Position numbers and translations under genes: made by a program
Shown: in pieces, positions 32,618 to 44,327 of the stretch
Layout of the letters: every line of letters begins with the position of its first letter
How positions within the stretch are numbered: the stretch's first letter is position 1
NCBI GenBank assembly: GCA_015039315.1
Contig: WIDE01000022.1
Span: forward strand, 327,968 to 391,967
Reading direction: 5' to 3'
DNA from: Clavulina sp. PMI_390
Taxonomy: Eukaryota; Basidiomycota; Agaricomycetes; Cantharellales; Hydnaceae
Length of the DNA stretch: 64,000 bases
The notes under the pieces: generated by a model
Databases searched by the model: none
What the model saw: the letters and a program-made list of their open reading frames with translations, nothing else
Told to the model about the DNA's origin: nothing

Positions 32618-33683
32618 CTAGAGTTTCTTCGGTTCGGGTGGCGGTGGGACGTAGTCGCGTGAAAGGTCGATATCCAGATGGGTATTCTGGAACTTGACTT
32701 GTCGCGTTCGAGGAGCTTTTGTTTTCTTCTTGCGCTCTTTGACGGGGGCTAGTACACCATTAGGCGTGGTTCGGGCCGGCGTCTGGCCAAGCTGGTTAAG
32801 CGCTCTTTCGAGATCATTCTCAGCTGGCCATTTCAGATCGTTCCACATGGTGAGGAATTCTGGGAAAGTTTGGTTTAGCTAAAGAGCAATCTAGTAAGGA
32901 GAACCAGGGGAAGTTATACCTGACTCAATTTGCTGCTTCTTGCCATCTGGAGATTGGATGTCATTCCAGAAGACCATCTTTGGCTGACCTTGCCCGCCCT
33001 CCTTCGTACTTCGCGTAACTAGAATCAGCCCCTCGTCTTCCAGTTGCTGTATCACATCAGGAGCACCGGGCCACCGCTGTTTGAGACTAGCGACGGAGAG
33101 ACCCCCGCCTCGTCGTGAGTGTGACTTGATCTCCTTGACCAAGTCGTCTCGAGAAGCTACGGCAGCAGTTTGAAACTATGATAAGGGGATAAGAATAGGT
33201 TTCAAAGATAGTGCAGTTAGGATATATACCTCGTATGAGTACATGATCAGCGGGCCGCGTACGGTCTTGGTGACGCTGTCGTGTGCCTCAAAGCGCGCCA
33301 AGACGTCGGCGTTATCGAGGACATTGTTGGATAATATATTCAAGTCGTTGAAGTTGATAGGACCATTCCTTTTCTTCAACGTGACGGCACCAAACTCAGA
33401 AAAGGCGTGACAACCACATTGAGGCTTGTCGAAACAATACCTTCAAGATGTCCAGCAACATGACGATCTTCGTGCCCTCATGCGAGCCCATGCCTGTATC
33501 GGCCGGCTGGGACCATACTTGAGCTGCAATAATACAGGAAGGTGTTGAGAAATCGAAATGTCACTGCAACCGCAAGAGTGAGTACCAACTCTGCTTGGTA
33601 CGCTGCTTTTTCTTTTTGGGCTGCCAGTCAGGATTCAAGGGCAGCGCGCGCGAAGGACCAAGGCCAGAGCTCCCAGCTTCCAT
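32618..33683 (-). CDS. TFA2: TFIIE beta subunit (Tfa2) homologue
   Basis: General transcription factor subunit with winged-helix domains that helps load TFIIH at Pol II promoters. It starts MEAGSSGLGPSRALPLN, then a basic KKKKQRTKQ patch. Winged-helix segments: HEGTKIVMLLDILK, PINFNDLNILSNNVLD and RFEAHDSVTKTVRGPLIMYSY, then KEIKSHSRRGGGLSVASLKQ, RWPGAPDVIQQLEDEGLILV and KMVFWND. After a last intron comes EFLTMWNDLKWPAENDLERA. The acceptor TTTCCCAG was chosen because it restores ESEFLTMW. The tail is basic (KERKKKTKAPRTR), then PPPPEPKKL, with TAG at 32618. Four introns in all. It is divergent from the BAP31-like gene, with 231 bp between the starts. Confidence 0.9.
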
Positions 33684-33914
33684 GTTGATTTATTATTGGA
33701 ATATGCTAGAATATTGAATTGGTCGTTGCAAGTCACAGAAGGACGAGAGTGTGCAGGTGAGTGGCTGTGCAGAGTTTGGATCTGTTTATTAAGCCAGGAA
33801 CTCGCTCGCCGTCGTAACGTCATCTTCCAGTTTTATCCACACCACTCCCCCACTCACCCTCAACAACCATCAAGACAGCCTTGAAAGCATATCAACAACC
33901 CTCTAGTAGCAACC

Positions 33915-35017
33915 ATGACCGTCTACTACACGTTAGTACCCTGATTGCCTGGTTATGTGCTTGTGAACGGCATCACTGAACACCGCCCTTACTTGCAACG
34001 CGTCGCAACAATTTTGCTCCTTACAGGCTGACATTTATGCTTCTCGTCGCCGAGATGGCAACATTCGTTGGGCTCATTCTCCCTCTCCCCTTCACTCTGA
34101 GGAAAAACATCTTCCACTTCCTCAACACTAATCCGTTGATCGCAAGGGTGAGCTTCCCAGCCACTCCTTGGCACTTCTCGCGCTCGAATCACTAACCGAT
34201 AACCCGCAGCTTGCATATGCTCTGAAAATCTCGTTCATGTACGTGTCCCGCAGTCCGGTCATGTTCTATGACGCAGCGAGGCCTAGATTGACACGTTGTT
34301 TGTTCACGCCATCACAGCTTCGTCGCAATCTTGTTTGTCGGTATGTTAATTATTTTTCGGCCATTACCAAAACGTCATCTCACCACATCATCATCCGTGG
34401 CTCAGATGCTGTCCAGCGCATGCTTCGTATTTCCGCAAAGTCCGAGGAGACTACTGGGCAGGCCCAGGATGTGCGTACCGAGACCAATTTCGCCGCGCGC
34501 AAGTTCTAGTGAGTGACAAGTTTTTATTCAAAGCCGGACAGCGCTCACATGAAGAAATTTAGCGCCCAGCGAAACATGTACCTCACTGGCTTCACCTTGT
34601 TCCTCTCAATCATCTTGACGAGGACCTTCTACATTCTGTTGGACCTCGTTCATGTCCAGTCCGAGTACTCTGAACTCAAGAAGGCTGTAAGTAGCACACT
34701 TATTTTTTCTCCAACCTGATGCTGACAATGCTGTTGGCACGCCCGCCTAGACCACCGCGAACGGCAAATCCGGCGCTGCCGACCAAGCCGCTCAGATCAC
34801 GTCATTGAAGGCAGAGCTCTCTGCCCTGCAAGCCAAGGAGCGTGACTTTGGTACGTGCAGCAATCCGTCTCTGTATTCACGTGGATCTCACCCACGCTTC
34901 TGACATTTATCAGAGAACCTCAAGAAGCAGGCTAGCCAGCAGGCTGCAGAGTACGATCGTCTCTCGACCGAGTACCAAAAGCTCAACGGCGCTACCTCTG
35001 ACAAGCGCAAGGATTAA
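33915..35017 (+). CDS. BAP31/Yet3-like ER membrane protein
   Basis: About 206 residues. The N-terminal half has three hydrophobic segments: TLTFMLLVAEMATFVGLILP, ALKISFIFVAILFV, and MYLTGFTLFLSIILTRTF with YILLDLV. This is the BAP31 fold, and the loop has DAVQRMLRI. The C-terminal half is a coiled coil (ITSLKAELSALQAKERDFEN, QQAAEYDRLSTEYQKL) and ends SDKRKD, a weak dilysine-like ER-retrieval signal. BAP31 and yeast Yet proteins act in ER export and quality control. There are about seven small exons. The start ATG 33915 is followed by a donor after only 17 coding nt, which agrees with the conserved T-LTFMLL junction. Confidence 0.88.
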
Positions 35018-35626
35018 TTGCTGAAAGGGAGACATGCTTCATCTGGTGTTTGGTTGTCGCTGGTCGCTTTTCTCCATTGATGGCACCAACCCAAATATTC
35101 GCCCAAGCTTCAATGTAATCTATAAGTCGGAATGTAATCTTGTCCTTTTCTTGTCCCGCAAAGACACTGCGTGAGTACATCCCTGACCTATAACAGCAAA
35201 GGATTCAAGTGACGGCATCGCGTGAGTTTGATGGCGGTCCATAAGCACGTCCACAATTAACGAGCTTCGGGCGCCGAGATCGGACGGATTGTCCTCTCCG
35301 ATCATGCTCATCGTCCGAAGCTACTGGCTTCTGTTCGGACTCCACGGACTAAAACAATAAGAGACCTGAGCGCGGAATTCCACCAATCCTGACGGCTTAC
35401 AAGTCTCCTTTGAGCGAATCTGCTTTGCAATTATAGTTTTATCTGTGGGGAACAAACTTCGTCTATTTCTCCACCCACCACCCTACATGACATCCCTCCT
35501 AGCACACAAAAATATAGCACTGTGAGCCCCTGAATTATTCATAACCCCTGCTCGACCCAGAGCTCAATCAACATATCCGTTATACGACAACCCCATGAGG
35601 GCCTTGCAGCCTGCCAAGCCTGACAT
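35018..35626. other. intergenic, convergent
   Basis: This region lies between the BAP31-like gene (+) and the small secreted protein gene (-). No gene is seen. Open frames on the - strand at 34992-35311 overlap the 3' UTR and resemble nothing I know. Confidence 0.4.
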
Positions 35627-35998
35627 TCACCACTCTCCACCGGCGCCCACAGTTGTAATAGCTGTCGGACCACAGTAGAGAATAGTCTCTGTGATAGCCC
35701 CGGAAGGCTCGGAGACAGTAGTTGAATCCGACGGCTATGAATGGATGTGCGAGATGTGGTCAATGGGGTGGCCGAGAGGCAAGGCAATAACCAGAACGTA
35801 CAGTTGAGGGAAGCGTTGTGCAGGCATTGATGGTCTTCGTCACTACAGGTGGTGGGGTAGTGCCAGAAATCGTGGTGGCGAGCTACACGGAATGCTGAGC
35901 ACAACGCAGGAGCTGTCAGTGCTGCCCAAGTCACGTACCGCAATGTTAGCGGAACCAACGAAGGCTGCAATAGCTGCGATGAACATCTTGGGAAGCAT
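35627..35998 (-). CDS. small secreted protein, 82 residues
   Basis: Exons 35939-35998, 35802-35882 and 35627-35734, all phase 0, with introns of 56 and 67 nt. The protein starts MLPKMFIAAIAAFVGSANIA, a classical signal peptide (one Lys, then a hydrophobic core ending in small residues). The mature part of about 62 residues is rich in Thr, Pro and Ser (TTISGTTPPPVVTKTINACT, STPSDSTTVSEPSG), with two Cys that could form one disulfide, and ends TTVGAGGEW. No family is recognised. Thr/Pro richness suggests O-mannosylation and a place in the cell wall or outside. It could be an effector-type protein, but nothing in the sequence proves a host role. The exon structure is internally consistent, which supports a real gene. 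Confidence 0.65.
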
Positions 35999-36951
35999 TC
36001 TGAATATGGGCTAGAGAGGCACGGGTGCTCTGCTGGAAAAGAAAGGCAGCATTCCTTGGCCTACTCGCTATTTATACCCTCAGCGCGCTATTGTCTTCCA
36101 CTAGGCCGGGATACTCGCCATCCCAAATCCTGCAGTATCATTCAAACCTTTAGGGCTTAATCTTTACGTACCTTGCACAGATGAATAGTCATGATTCGCC
36201 TCTGCAGACCGAGGTACATTCAGTGCATGTTCACTGTGAGATTGATCTGAGGAATTTAGGGGACGTTGACCAGACAACAGGTGCTCGCATTTTCTTGAAA
36301 TTATTTTCAGTCCATCAGATTCCCTTCGGGGGCAAAAGGAGACCATAGTATGGGGTGCCTTGAGGGCTGGACATCGGGATGTAAGGCTCCCCATAATGAT
36401 TCACTTGGCGCCGAAGTTGATCCTCCGGCTCGAGACCCCATGGAGTCCTAGACGCCGAGTGGAGGTCGAACCTCGTGCTGGATGATCGTGGTTGGAGGCT
36501 GATCGGGCGAGGAAACCCAAATAAGGCAGGTTATGCGACGAAAAACGAGGAAGTAGAAAGGAAACTTTCAGGTGCGGGCTGGCAGAAGCCGACAGGAATC
36601 GGCATTCGTTGGCACAGTAAACCGTATTTGCAGGTCAGAAAGAACCACAAGCGTGACTTCAGAGCTAGAAGGGAACGTTAGATATCAAACACTAACACAA
36701 CTCTTTGGCAACAAGCGTCAGGTGCTACAGGAAAAAGGAGAATGGGTGGACGTCAGCAGATGGATCTTCAACACGACGAGGACAGAAAGTGTGCGCCAAG
36801 GCCAGGATCCATTGATAAAAGCTGGAAAGAGAAAGGATATCTAGAGAACGCCGAACTGTAAGCAGACTGTGGTCCTGCGAAAGAATGCAGTCTGAGCGAA
36901 GATATAAAATGGGCATTCTAAACTCTAAGCCATATATAATGGAAATGATCA
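35999..36951. other. intergenic, ~950 bp
   Basis: No supported gene. Short + frames at 36475-36844 lack family resemblance. This region must carry the promoter of the small secreted protein gene and the 3' UTR of MPC2 copy A, both on the - strand. Confidence 0.4.
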
Positions 36952-37690
36952 TCACTCTATCTTAGGAGCAGCAGCTTGTTGCCGGCGATAGCTAGAGATA
37001 GGAAAGTCAGGGGAGACCGAAGTCAGCCATGGATTTGTCAGAAGGCTTTTGAGTAGGACACGAAAGGGGAGAATGGAACCGTAGGAGAGACAGGGTAGAG
37101 AGGTTGCATATCACGTACTTGAGGACGCGGCCCACTTGATAGAGGCCTGTTCCCCCCACAAACAAGTTGACCTGGCAGAACAGCATTAATAAGCAGTCAA
37201 GAGTTCCTCGATAGTTTCTCACAAGGACGGATGAGAGGAGAGGAGTAGGGCGTATACGTACGGCTGCCAAACTGTAGTTCACAGGTGTGATGACGAAGGA
37301 CCATCGGACCCAGATAACGCCTGTTGCAGCGAGGGCTGCATTGGGGAAATAATATCAGAATCCGATATATGCCAGGTACCAAGTTTCGTATTCCTAGTGG
37401 CTAGAGTGCTCACCTAGATTCTGCGAGATACTAAGCTTGTCTACTGGGCGATTGAGGTCCTTCAGTCCTGCCCCAACGAGAGTCCACTACAAACAGATAA
37501 GGGGAAATCAGGCAAAATATGACGAGTTTCGTTGCGTCAGGATCGATGGGGCATTGTTTGAGACGTAGAAACCAGTTTGATAGTTTACTTTGAACATAGG
37601 AGCCCAGAAGAAAATAGTTTTGGGGCCAGCGGGCGAGTTAAGCAGCTGTTGCCATTTTGACGTCGCCACAGCGGTGGCTGCACCAGACAT
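36952..37690 (-). CDS. mitochondrial pyruvate carrier MPC2-type, copy A
   Basis: Inner-membrane subunit of the pyruvate carrier heterodimer. About 113 residues in five exons from ATG 37690. Blocks: SKWQQLLNSPAGPKTIFF, WAPMFK, then WTLVGAGLKDLNRPVDKLS, ISQNLALAATGVIWVRWSF, VITPVNYSLAAVNLFVGGTG and LYQVGRVLNYRRQQ. Motifs PAGPKTIFFWAP, WxRxSF and AVNxFVGxTG are those of MPC2, not MPC1. Three transmembrane helices fit the family. It ends AAPKIE with TGA at 36952. The five-exon structure is identical to copy B, 790 bp upstream on the same strand, so the pair arose by tandem duplication. Confidence 0.9.
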
Positions 37691-38482
37691 GATGGATAGA
37701 TTTCAGAAGTAGCACTGGTTGTCCAAGAGTCTAAGGCGGCCCAGAAAGCTCAAGTAAAAACGAGGAGCAAGGATGTTAAGTGGGAGCAAGTTCAACGCCC
37801 ACAACAACGGAACCAACACAGCTCGGAATGAATGTACGTCAACGGGGCTTAGTCATGGAAAAGGACGGCGCTGCAAGCCCCCAGGCGAATGTTTGAATAC
37901 GATCAGTTACATGTCCATGTGCCACCTAGATAATGATAGCTAGAATAGGTACCATTAATGAGAATACATTAGAAGCCTTGCTGGATCGGAGAGCTGCGGC
38001 GGACTGAATCGTCCCCAACATTCATCCTCTTCGGTGCCACTGCATGTTTCAGAGGCAACGTCACGAGAACGAGGTACAGAGTAAGAAAATGGGCCATAGG
38101 CACATCAGAAAATACCTATCGAATGAATATTCGATGCACCATGGAACCGTCCAACGAAGGAATGAGAGGAGAGTGCCGAAGCGCATCCAAACCTTGCCAT
38201 CCAACCTATAGAAAATCCATTCTTCTTAACAACCCTTCTACCAGAGGGTCTAGTGGTCCCAATCAAAAGGACGGTCACTCTTTGGGGTGACGATAGCCTA
38301 GGTTGTTGAGAGTATGAGCCAGAATGGGAGCAGATACATCAGGTCGTTTACGGCTGCTTCGCAAAGGACTGGGTCTCTTATTTGAGACCTCACAGTTGAG
38401 TATCACTTGTTCAGAATAAATCATAGGATGACGGATGGTGATGTGATATTTATATTCGGATGAGTATAAAGTACGGAAGTAT
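37691..38482. other. spacer between the two MPC2 copies
   Basis: No gene. The spacer includes the copy A promoter and the copy B 3' UTR. The frame 38275-38703 is a read-through of copy B intron and UTR sequence. Confidence 0.5.
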
Positions 38483-39225
38483 TCACGATGTTTTGGGGGC
38501 GGAAGCTTCGTTCCTTCGGTAGCTGGAGAGACGACAAGTAGTGAGTCAGTAAGCGATTTGAGTGACGCAGAACCCAAACAATTGAAATGACAGGAAAAGG
38601 AAAGCAAAGGGCCCCAAATAGTCGTCTCGAAAATATAGAAAACAGAGAGAATATCCACATACTTGGCGATTCGGGCCATCTGATAAAGACCTGTTGATCC
38701 CACGAAGAAGTTGACCTGAGAGCATCAAATATCATAAACCGCCAAGTCATCAATTATAGATGCCACAGTTTGGGGATTCGGTCAAGGAGAAAACGTACGG
38801 CTGCCAGACTGTGATTAACGGGGATGATGACGAAGGAGTATCGGACCCATATGAAGCCTGTCGCTGTGAGAGCTACACACGCATGAGAGTGCAAAGTAAT
38901 GAGCATTCGGCATTGTTGATAGCTTCAATGCACATAACCACTACTTACCAATGTTCTGTGATAGACTGAGCTTGTCTGCAGGTCGATTAATGTCCTTCAG
39001 TCCTGCAGCGACCAGCGACCACTGCGTACAACAAATTGATAAAAATCAGGCGATTCGTATGAGATGTCAGATTTGGCTCATGCGATGTCATTACGAAGGC
39101 ACGAAATGGGAGCGGAGATTTACTTTGAACATGGGAGCCCAGAAGAAAATGGTTTTCGGCCCAGCGGGCGAATTGAGCAATTGTTGCCATTTGGAAGTCG
39201 CTGCCGCCGTCGCTGCGCCAGACAT
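38483..39225 (-). CDS. mitochondrial pyruvate carrier MPC2-type, copy B
   Basis: Second MPC2-type gene, with start ATG 39225 and stop at 38483. The first exon is nearly the same as copy A (MSGAATAAATSKWQQLLNSP). It then diverges: WSLVAAGLKDINRPADKLSL, SQNIALTATGFIWVRYSF, VIIPVNHSLAAVNFFVGSTG, and LYQMARIANYRRNEASAPKT. GFIWVRYSFVIIP is closer to the textbook MPC2 motif than copy A is. The intron positions match copy A. In yeast two MPC2-like paralogues (Mpc2, Mpc3) alternate between fermentative and respiratory growth. A similar division of labour here is only a hypothesis. Confidence 0.9.
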
Positions 39226-39491
39226 TGTTGATATTTCAATGTGCTAGGAGTTTTGAAAGATGTGCGGCGGAAATCGAACCACGAAGATGGTCCGAAACTT
39301 TTGTGGGGCAGCCAAAGGTCGAAGACGCGTGACCAAACAAACCAGCCCAGAACGTGTGAAATTCAACTGTGTTCATTGTGAACGTTCATTTTTCGTCAGT
39401 GCTGGTAGCAGATAGTATGGGGATTCGCCATTTGTACAGAAATAAAGCGCTTGGTGATTGTCCCAAATTTTTAATATTCAGAAGGAGAACT

Positions 39492-42400
39492 TTATTGCCA
39501 CAGTCTTCTCATGTTATCCCAAAGCCAGCCCACAACTCTCACTCCTCCTCCTCTCCTGACGAATTGTTCTACCCCATTCTGAAGCGCTGTAATCCTCTTA
39601 TCATCCACTGGCACGCTGTCGATGACCACAGTGACCCTCACCCCCAAGGGGGCTTGTAGGTCGTGTGCTATGGAGAGGGATGTGCGCGGCGAGCCAGGGA
39701 GCGGAGCGGCAAACATCAGGTGGACAGACCCTCGTTGAGCATGTGAAGCCGCACGAGGCTGGTGGGAAGAGCCGTCAGGGGTTTGTACTGGATCTGTAGC
39801 GTAAAAAACGTTGAGGGTGCAAGGTATGCTTTGTGGAATATAGTTCCCTGAGGTTCAATACCTTCGTCAGCACATGGCCAGGAAAAGAAGGAACATTGGA
39901 GCGCGATCCAACCGACCTGATAGCAACGAATCAAGATCGACATCTTCTTCGCCTGCTCCGTTAGCACCAACTGAGACATATCCTCCACCTATTTCCACGT
40001 TCTGAACATCATTATCTTGCTCCCATCGCGCAGACTGCAAGAAATCCACGATCCACAACTGGTCTCTTAGGATCTATGGGGAATTTTGTGATGATTTGGT
40101 CAAAAAGTTTAAAGCTCAAAGGGCATAGGGCACATTACCTCCAATATTGCGTATACTTGCCGCATGGACTGGACTGGGATGTGCGAGACCTGGAAGCCAG
40201 GCTCTACTCTTGGTGCATATGTCATGCGTACGGTGGGGGAACGTGATGATTTCCCTGTGCTCTTCACTGTTGTGCGATACTGCATCGCAGCCTTAGGCTG
40301 TCCAGGATCCACCTTTACACCGAATAAGGGTGCGATTGAGTTGATATAGAAGCAATGTTTGGTTTGAGAAACGCACCAGACAGTCAAACCAAGAATATCT
40401 TGCCACGTTGATACCAGCCAAGCTCATACCAGCCAAGCTCATACCCATCCCGATTGAGCCTAGCGCGGCGTTGTGATCGTCCATGACATATGGTGCCTCG
40501 CCAGGTTCAAACATATGCATTGGCATGGACAAACCCATCCCAACGCCCATTCCGCTCCTATGGGGAGTAGGAATGGTAAAATTGTCGAGCAACGTGACAC
40601 CTACTACGGCCGAGATAGCCGCAGCTGTGGATTGGGGCATCCAGGTGCCTTGTTTTGGGTTCCCTCTCTTGTCCCGGACGCCTCCAGGCTGCACTTGGAG
40701 CTGACAGGTATGCAAGTCAAGGTACCATTGTAAACCACTTTCGCTGTGTTGTGGGAACTCGTACTGGAGGAGGTCTTGGACGCTTTTGGGATCAGATAAG
40801 GATGGTAGCTCGAGCTCTGCTGAACCTGGGGGATGTAGCAGAGAGAAGAAAGGATGTGTGATGTCGGTTTTAGATTTTGCGACTGTCGCGTGGTAGTTGA
40901 GTGAAGTTACGAAAGGGACAGGGATAGAGGAAGCGTGTGTGACTTGGCGGATCGAGAGGGATGCTGTTGTGAACAGTTGTTCATATTGCACAAGGCCATC
41001 CTGCGATGGTATTTGGTCGGCTGGCGGGCCTGACACTTTTGAGGGTGGAGAGGGTGAAGCTGAAAATTTGGAAGCAATCTCCTGCGCCATACACTGACGG
41101 AGTATATGCCGCAACCGCGTTAGTGATATCTCAAGTAGTTGGTCTTCCTCATTTTCGTTGTTAGCTGGCTTGGAGTCCACCTCCATCATATCAGCATCCT
41201 CGCCGGACCTCTTGACAACATGATGAGTAGCGCCTTTCGGAGAGCTCGTGGAAAGAGCAAGGTATAGCCTTGGCGATAGTCCGACCAGAAAGGAAAGCGC
41301 TACCCCACGAAGGTGTGGCAACGCCACCCCATGTCCTCGCCGAAGCAGAACATCAAATGTTGCATGAGGAAGAGAGGGCAAGATAGAGGGTGCCCGTGAT
41401 TGTTCTTCAGTCGTGTAAGCCTTTGCCTCATCTCGTGAAACCTCTTCAGTGACACATGCTAAGTTCCCAACTTCACGCAACCACCTCACGCCATGCTTGG
41501 GAGGCAATTCGGAAGACGCAAGTTCATCCAAGTAGACAACCTTTTGCAACACGGCCTTCAGCTCCATAAGAATACTTGGAATGAGCTGGAGGGTAGGAGA
41601 TCCAACAGAAGATGGAGCTTGGGATGGAGAAGATGCACAAGCTGATAGGAAATCACGGATCAGTTTGGACAGCAATTTTGGCAGGTGATCTTCGGCCGTG
41701 GCTACCGCTGGTGCTGCGGGAGATGCTTCATATGTTAGATGTAGCGACTCTAGTGAGGCGGGAAGAGCTTCCTCTTTTGCTGTAGAGATAGTGGAGGAAG
41801 AGGTAGCAGCGGGAGACGTTATGAAGGTCATGTCCAGTACCACAAGCTTGCCTCCGCATGTGAACATAGTTTTGTTGTTCCCTAACTCGTCCCGGTAGAC
41901 GGCCAGGCCGGCTTCAGCGATGAGAGTTTCTGGATGAAGAAGATGTTGGGAAAAGTCAAGTCCATGTAGGGACACCGGTCACGAGGTTAGTTGTCCAGAT
42001 TAATGACCAGATCAAAGTACTAGGAGATCTTACCCATACGCCCTACGGCCCAGGCACCTACTTCTTCCCCAACCATTGGCATGTCCTCACCGTAGAGGCC
42101 ACCAACACCACTTCTTCCACTCCCTGTGCCACGCAGAACCCTTTCATATTCTCCTGCTGCTCTTTTAGCATCTTCAAGACCGCGCGCGTGCCCCATATGC
42201 TCCCTTAATAATGCCACAATCCGCGCATCGGGTTCGAAAGCCTCTGTTGGCCCAGTGGCAGAGTCGAGGCCAGAGTACTCGCTTAAGCGCATATGAAGCG
42301 CGTCAGTTTGCGCGAGGAGTTTAAAAAGCGGAGCTAGTTCTGGAGGGCCTGGTGGTGCGGCTGCTAGCGGATGAAAGAAGAAAGAAGATGATGACGGGGA

Positions 42401-42574
42401 GGCAGCGATAGCATCGAGGTGACGAGCATTCAAGTTGGTCTCAGAGTGGAGACCAGCTCCGAGTGAGAGATCGCGATTTGAGTTCGGGCTTATATTAGTA
42501 TTAGGATCTGAGGCCAGAAGTTGGAGAATCGGTGAGAGGTCGACATCTGCGAGCAGCGACGAGAGTGAGGCCAT
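39492..42574 (-). CDS. Mediator subunit 1 (Med1)-like protein
   Basis: Exon 1 (42034-42574) starts MASLSSLLADVDLSPILQLL and ends in GRMG. After a ~104-nt intron, exon 2 begins ETLIAEAGLAVYRDELGNN and runs to about 40381: TMFTCGGKLVVLDMTF, DILEIS-like acidic loops, VPFVTSLNYHATVAK and GMGLSMPMHMFEPG. Later exons give YRTTVKSTGKSSR, MTYAPRVEPGFQVSHIPVQS, DLDSLLSGRIPCTLNVFYAT, SVHLMFAAPLPGSPRTSLSI and a tail WLWDNMRRLWQ stopping at 39492. The GxxVVxD strand and long helical middle fit the fungal Med1 family, part of the Mediator middle module linking activators to Pol II. This is a motif-level match only. A 15-bp direct repeat encodes MSLAG twice. Confidence 0.6.
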
Positions 42575-42766
42575 TCAGTTCAAATAGTTCCCACGGAAGT
42601 CTCGACGTCAGCAGATGTAAATTCCGAAGCACTGCCCGAGTTCAAGTTGAGTGGACATGATACTTTCTCTGTGCGCTATCGAATGAGCGAAGCGGAATTT
42701 CTCATTTAATTCTTAACCTTTTTAGTTCATCTCATACCAGTCATTAGAGAAGTTTTCAGTTTTCGG

Positions 42767-44047
42767 ATGTTGGCGCTCCTACCATACGACGTCCTACATG
42801 AAATATTCAAAAACTTCACTCAACAGAGTGATCACCAGACTCTACAGGCACTTTCGGTGACCTGCAAGACCCTGCACGAGAGCGTGGCGCCGCTTCTCTG
42901 GCGTTCCATCTGGCTCCCACTTGAGAACAACGTGCAGCTCACCCTCGGTGCCTGTGCCGCAATCACGAGCGTGGCCTCCCGAGCCAGTTTTGTTCGAACC
43001 CTTGTCTGCGGGGGTATAAGGGATATCCCACCACTACTACAGAACACGTATGGTGATTCCTCGACTCAGGAGTCTGGAGGAGGACCATTCCCTCCCATCG
43101 TCAGTGGAAGCCCCACCGTGGAGATGGAGCGAGCCCTCAGAATGCTCACTAACCTAGAACACATTATCATCTGCTTTCAAGTATATCTGCAGACGTCCTA
43201 TCCTTACTCGTTCACCTCGGTGCTTGATTCGCTAGCATCTAACGCCGCCTGGCCGCCACGGACACTTCATCCCACTGGGCCTACGATGCGCATGCCTTTC
43301 CTCCTAAGGAAGATCACAATTGAACACTGCGCTCCTGGTTTAATTGACTTCTTGCGGGAGCAGCCCATGATTGAGGAGCTCGATACAGGGCGGCGATATG
43401 ATGCGTTTCGCGAGTTAGCCACCACTGTAGACGGCCCCATCGTTGTTCCCCCAGCCATAGGATTTCTCCCTAACCTGCGCAAAATTACAGGACATCCACG
43501 CCTTGTGGGCCAGTTCCTGCAAGGCCGTCCGCACATCACGGAAGTGACGCTCACAAAGTTATACTTCTACCCCCCACTTGGCAATATCTTCCATTTCCTC
43601 TTCCCGGTTCCGGTAGACGACATTGATCGTGTGTCTCATCTCGAAGGTCTCGAGCCTATCGCCGGCATCAAAACTACCCCCGAGTTACAATTTCCTGCGG
43701 CAGCTTGTTTCCCTTCCATTCGTCACCTTAAATTTCAACACTCCGTGCCCCCACCTCCACGTCATGGATCAACATTTAATAGAATGGTGCAATACATGTG
43801 GATGGAGGACCCGCGGGCCTTCGAGAGTATATTATACATCGAAGCTTCGCCTATTTTTGCAAGGTCACTCCTTTTAGTTGCGTCCGATGTCGGGACGACG
43901 AAATTGGATTGGAAGGAGGCAGAGCGGGTAGCGGACATGGGAGGTAGATGGACGCAGGGGCAAGGTGATAGTGCCTTGGTCCGGATCAGTAAGACTATCC
44001 AACCTGATGGGAGTTATCTATGGATGCCCGTCGAGCCACCGTGGTGA
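42767..44047 (+). CDS. F-box protein, intronless (pair member 1)
   Basis: 426 residues, one exon. The N-terminus LPYDVLHEIFKNF through LSVTCKTLHESVAPLLWRSI is an F-box, which binds Skp1 in SCF ubiquitin ligases. The rest is leucine-rich with recurring motifs (RALRMLTNLEHIIICFQ, FLLRKITIEHCAPGLIDFL, LPNLRKITGHPRLV) that probably form an LRR-like substrate-binding part. It ends SYLWMPVEPPW. It is a clear paralogue of the gene at 44328-45620 in the same order of motifs (SRALRMLTNLEH, QPMIEELD, LPNLRKI). The start at 42767 was chosen because it aligns with the paralogue's first residues. Confidence 0.85.
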   Translation: MLALLPYDVLHEIFKNFTQQSDHQTLQALSVTCKTLHESVAPLLWRSIWLPLENNVQLTLGACAAITSVASRASFVRTLVCGGIRDIPPLLQNTYGDSSTQESGGGPFPPIVSGSPTVEMERALRMLTNLEHIIICFQVYLQTSYPYSFTSVLDSLASNAAWPPRTLHPTGPTMRMPFLLRKITIEHCAPGLIDFLREQPMIEELDTGRRYDAFRELATTVDGPIVVPPAIGFLPNLRKITGHPRLVGQFLQGRPHITEVTLTKLYFYPPLGNIFHFLFPVPVDDIDRVSHLEGLEPIAGIKTTPELQFPAAACFPSIRHLKFQHSVPPPPRHGSTFNRMVQYMWMEDPRAFESILYIEASPIFARSLLLVASDVGTTKLDWKEAERVADMGGRWTQGQGDSALVRISKTIQPDGSYLWMPVEPPW

Positions 44048-44327
44048 TCTTTCTCAAAATTAGTTGCTTGAAGAGAGGACATCTCTCATTATCGATATTA
44101 TCGTCTCTCGGACTGTTTTTTGGATTCTCAGAGGGTTTGGATATAGTATTTGTCGCTGCATATCATTGATTGTGGAACATGTGAATAAATGGATTGAGCG
44201 AGGAATAATACAAACAGTCTGTCCTATGGCTAGGTAGATCGTTCTGAGCTGCGTTCACGGGTACTTGATATCAGTGCAAATGAATGGAGGAAGCGCATAA
44301 GAAAGGATTAAAGATTATTCTCTACAG

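Noticed and set aside
36475..36844. + strand ORFs between the small secreted protein and MPC2 copy A
   Set aside because: Short, overlapping, no conserved motif and no splice continuity.
39716..39988. Apparent frame break near the end of the Med1-like gene
   Set aside because: Using donor GTTGGA after SGR and the later acceptor CACAAAG gives one continuous frame (SGRIPCTLNVFYAT...SVHLMFAAP) to 39492, so no frameshift is needed.
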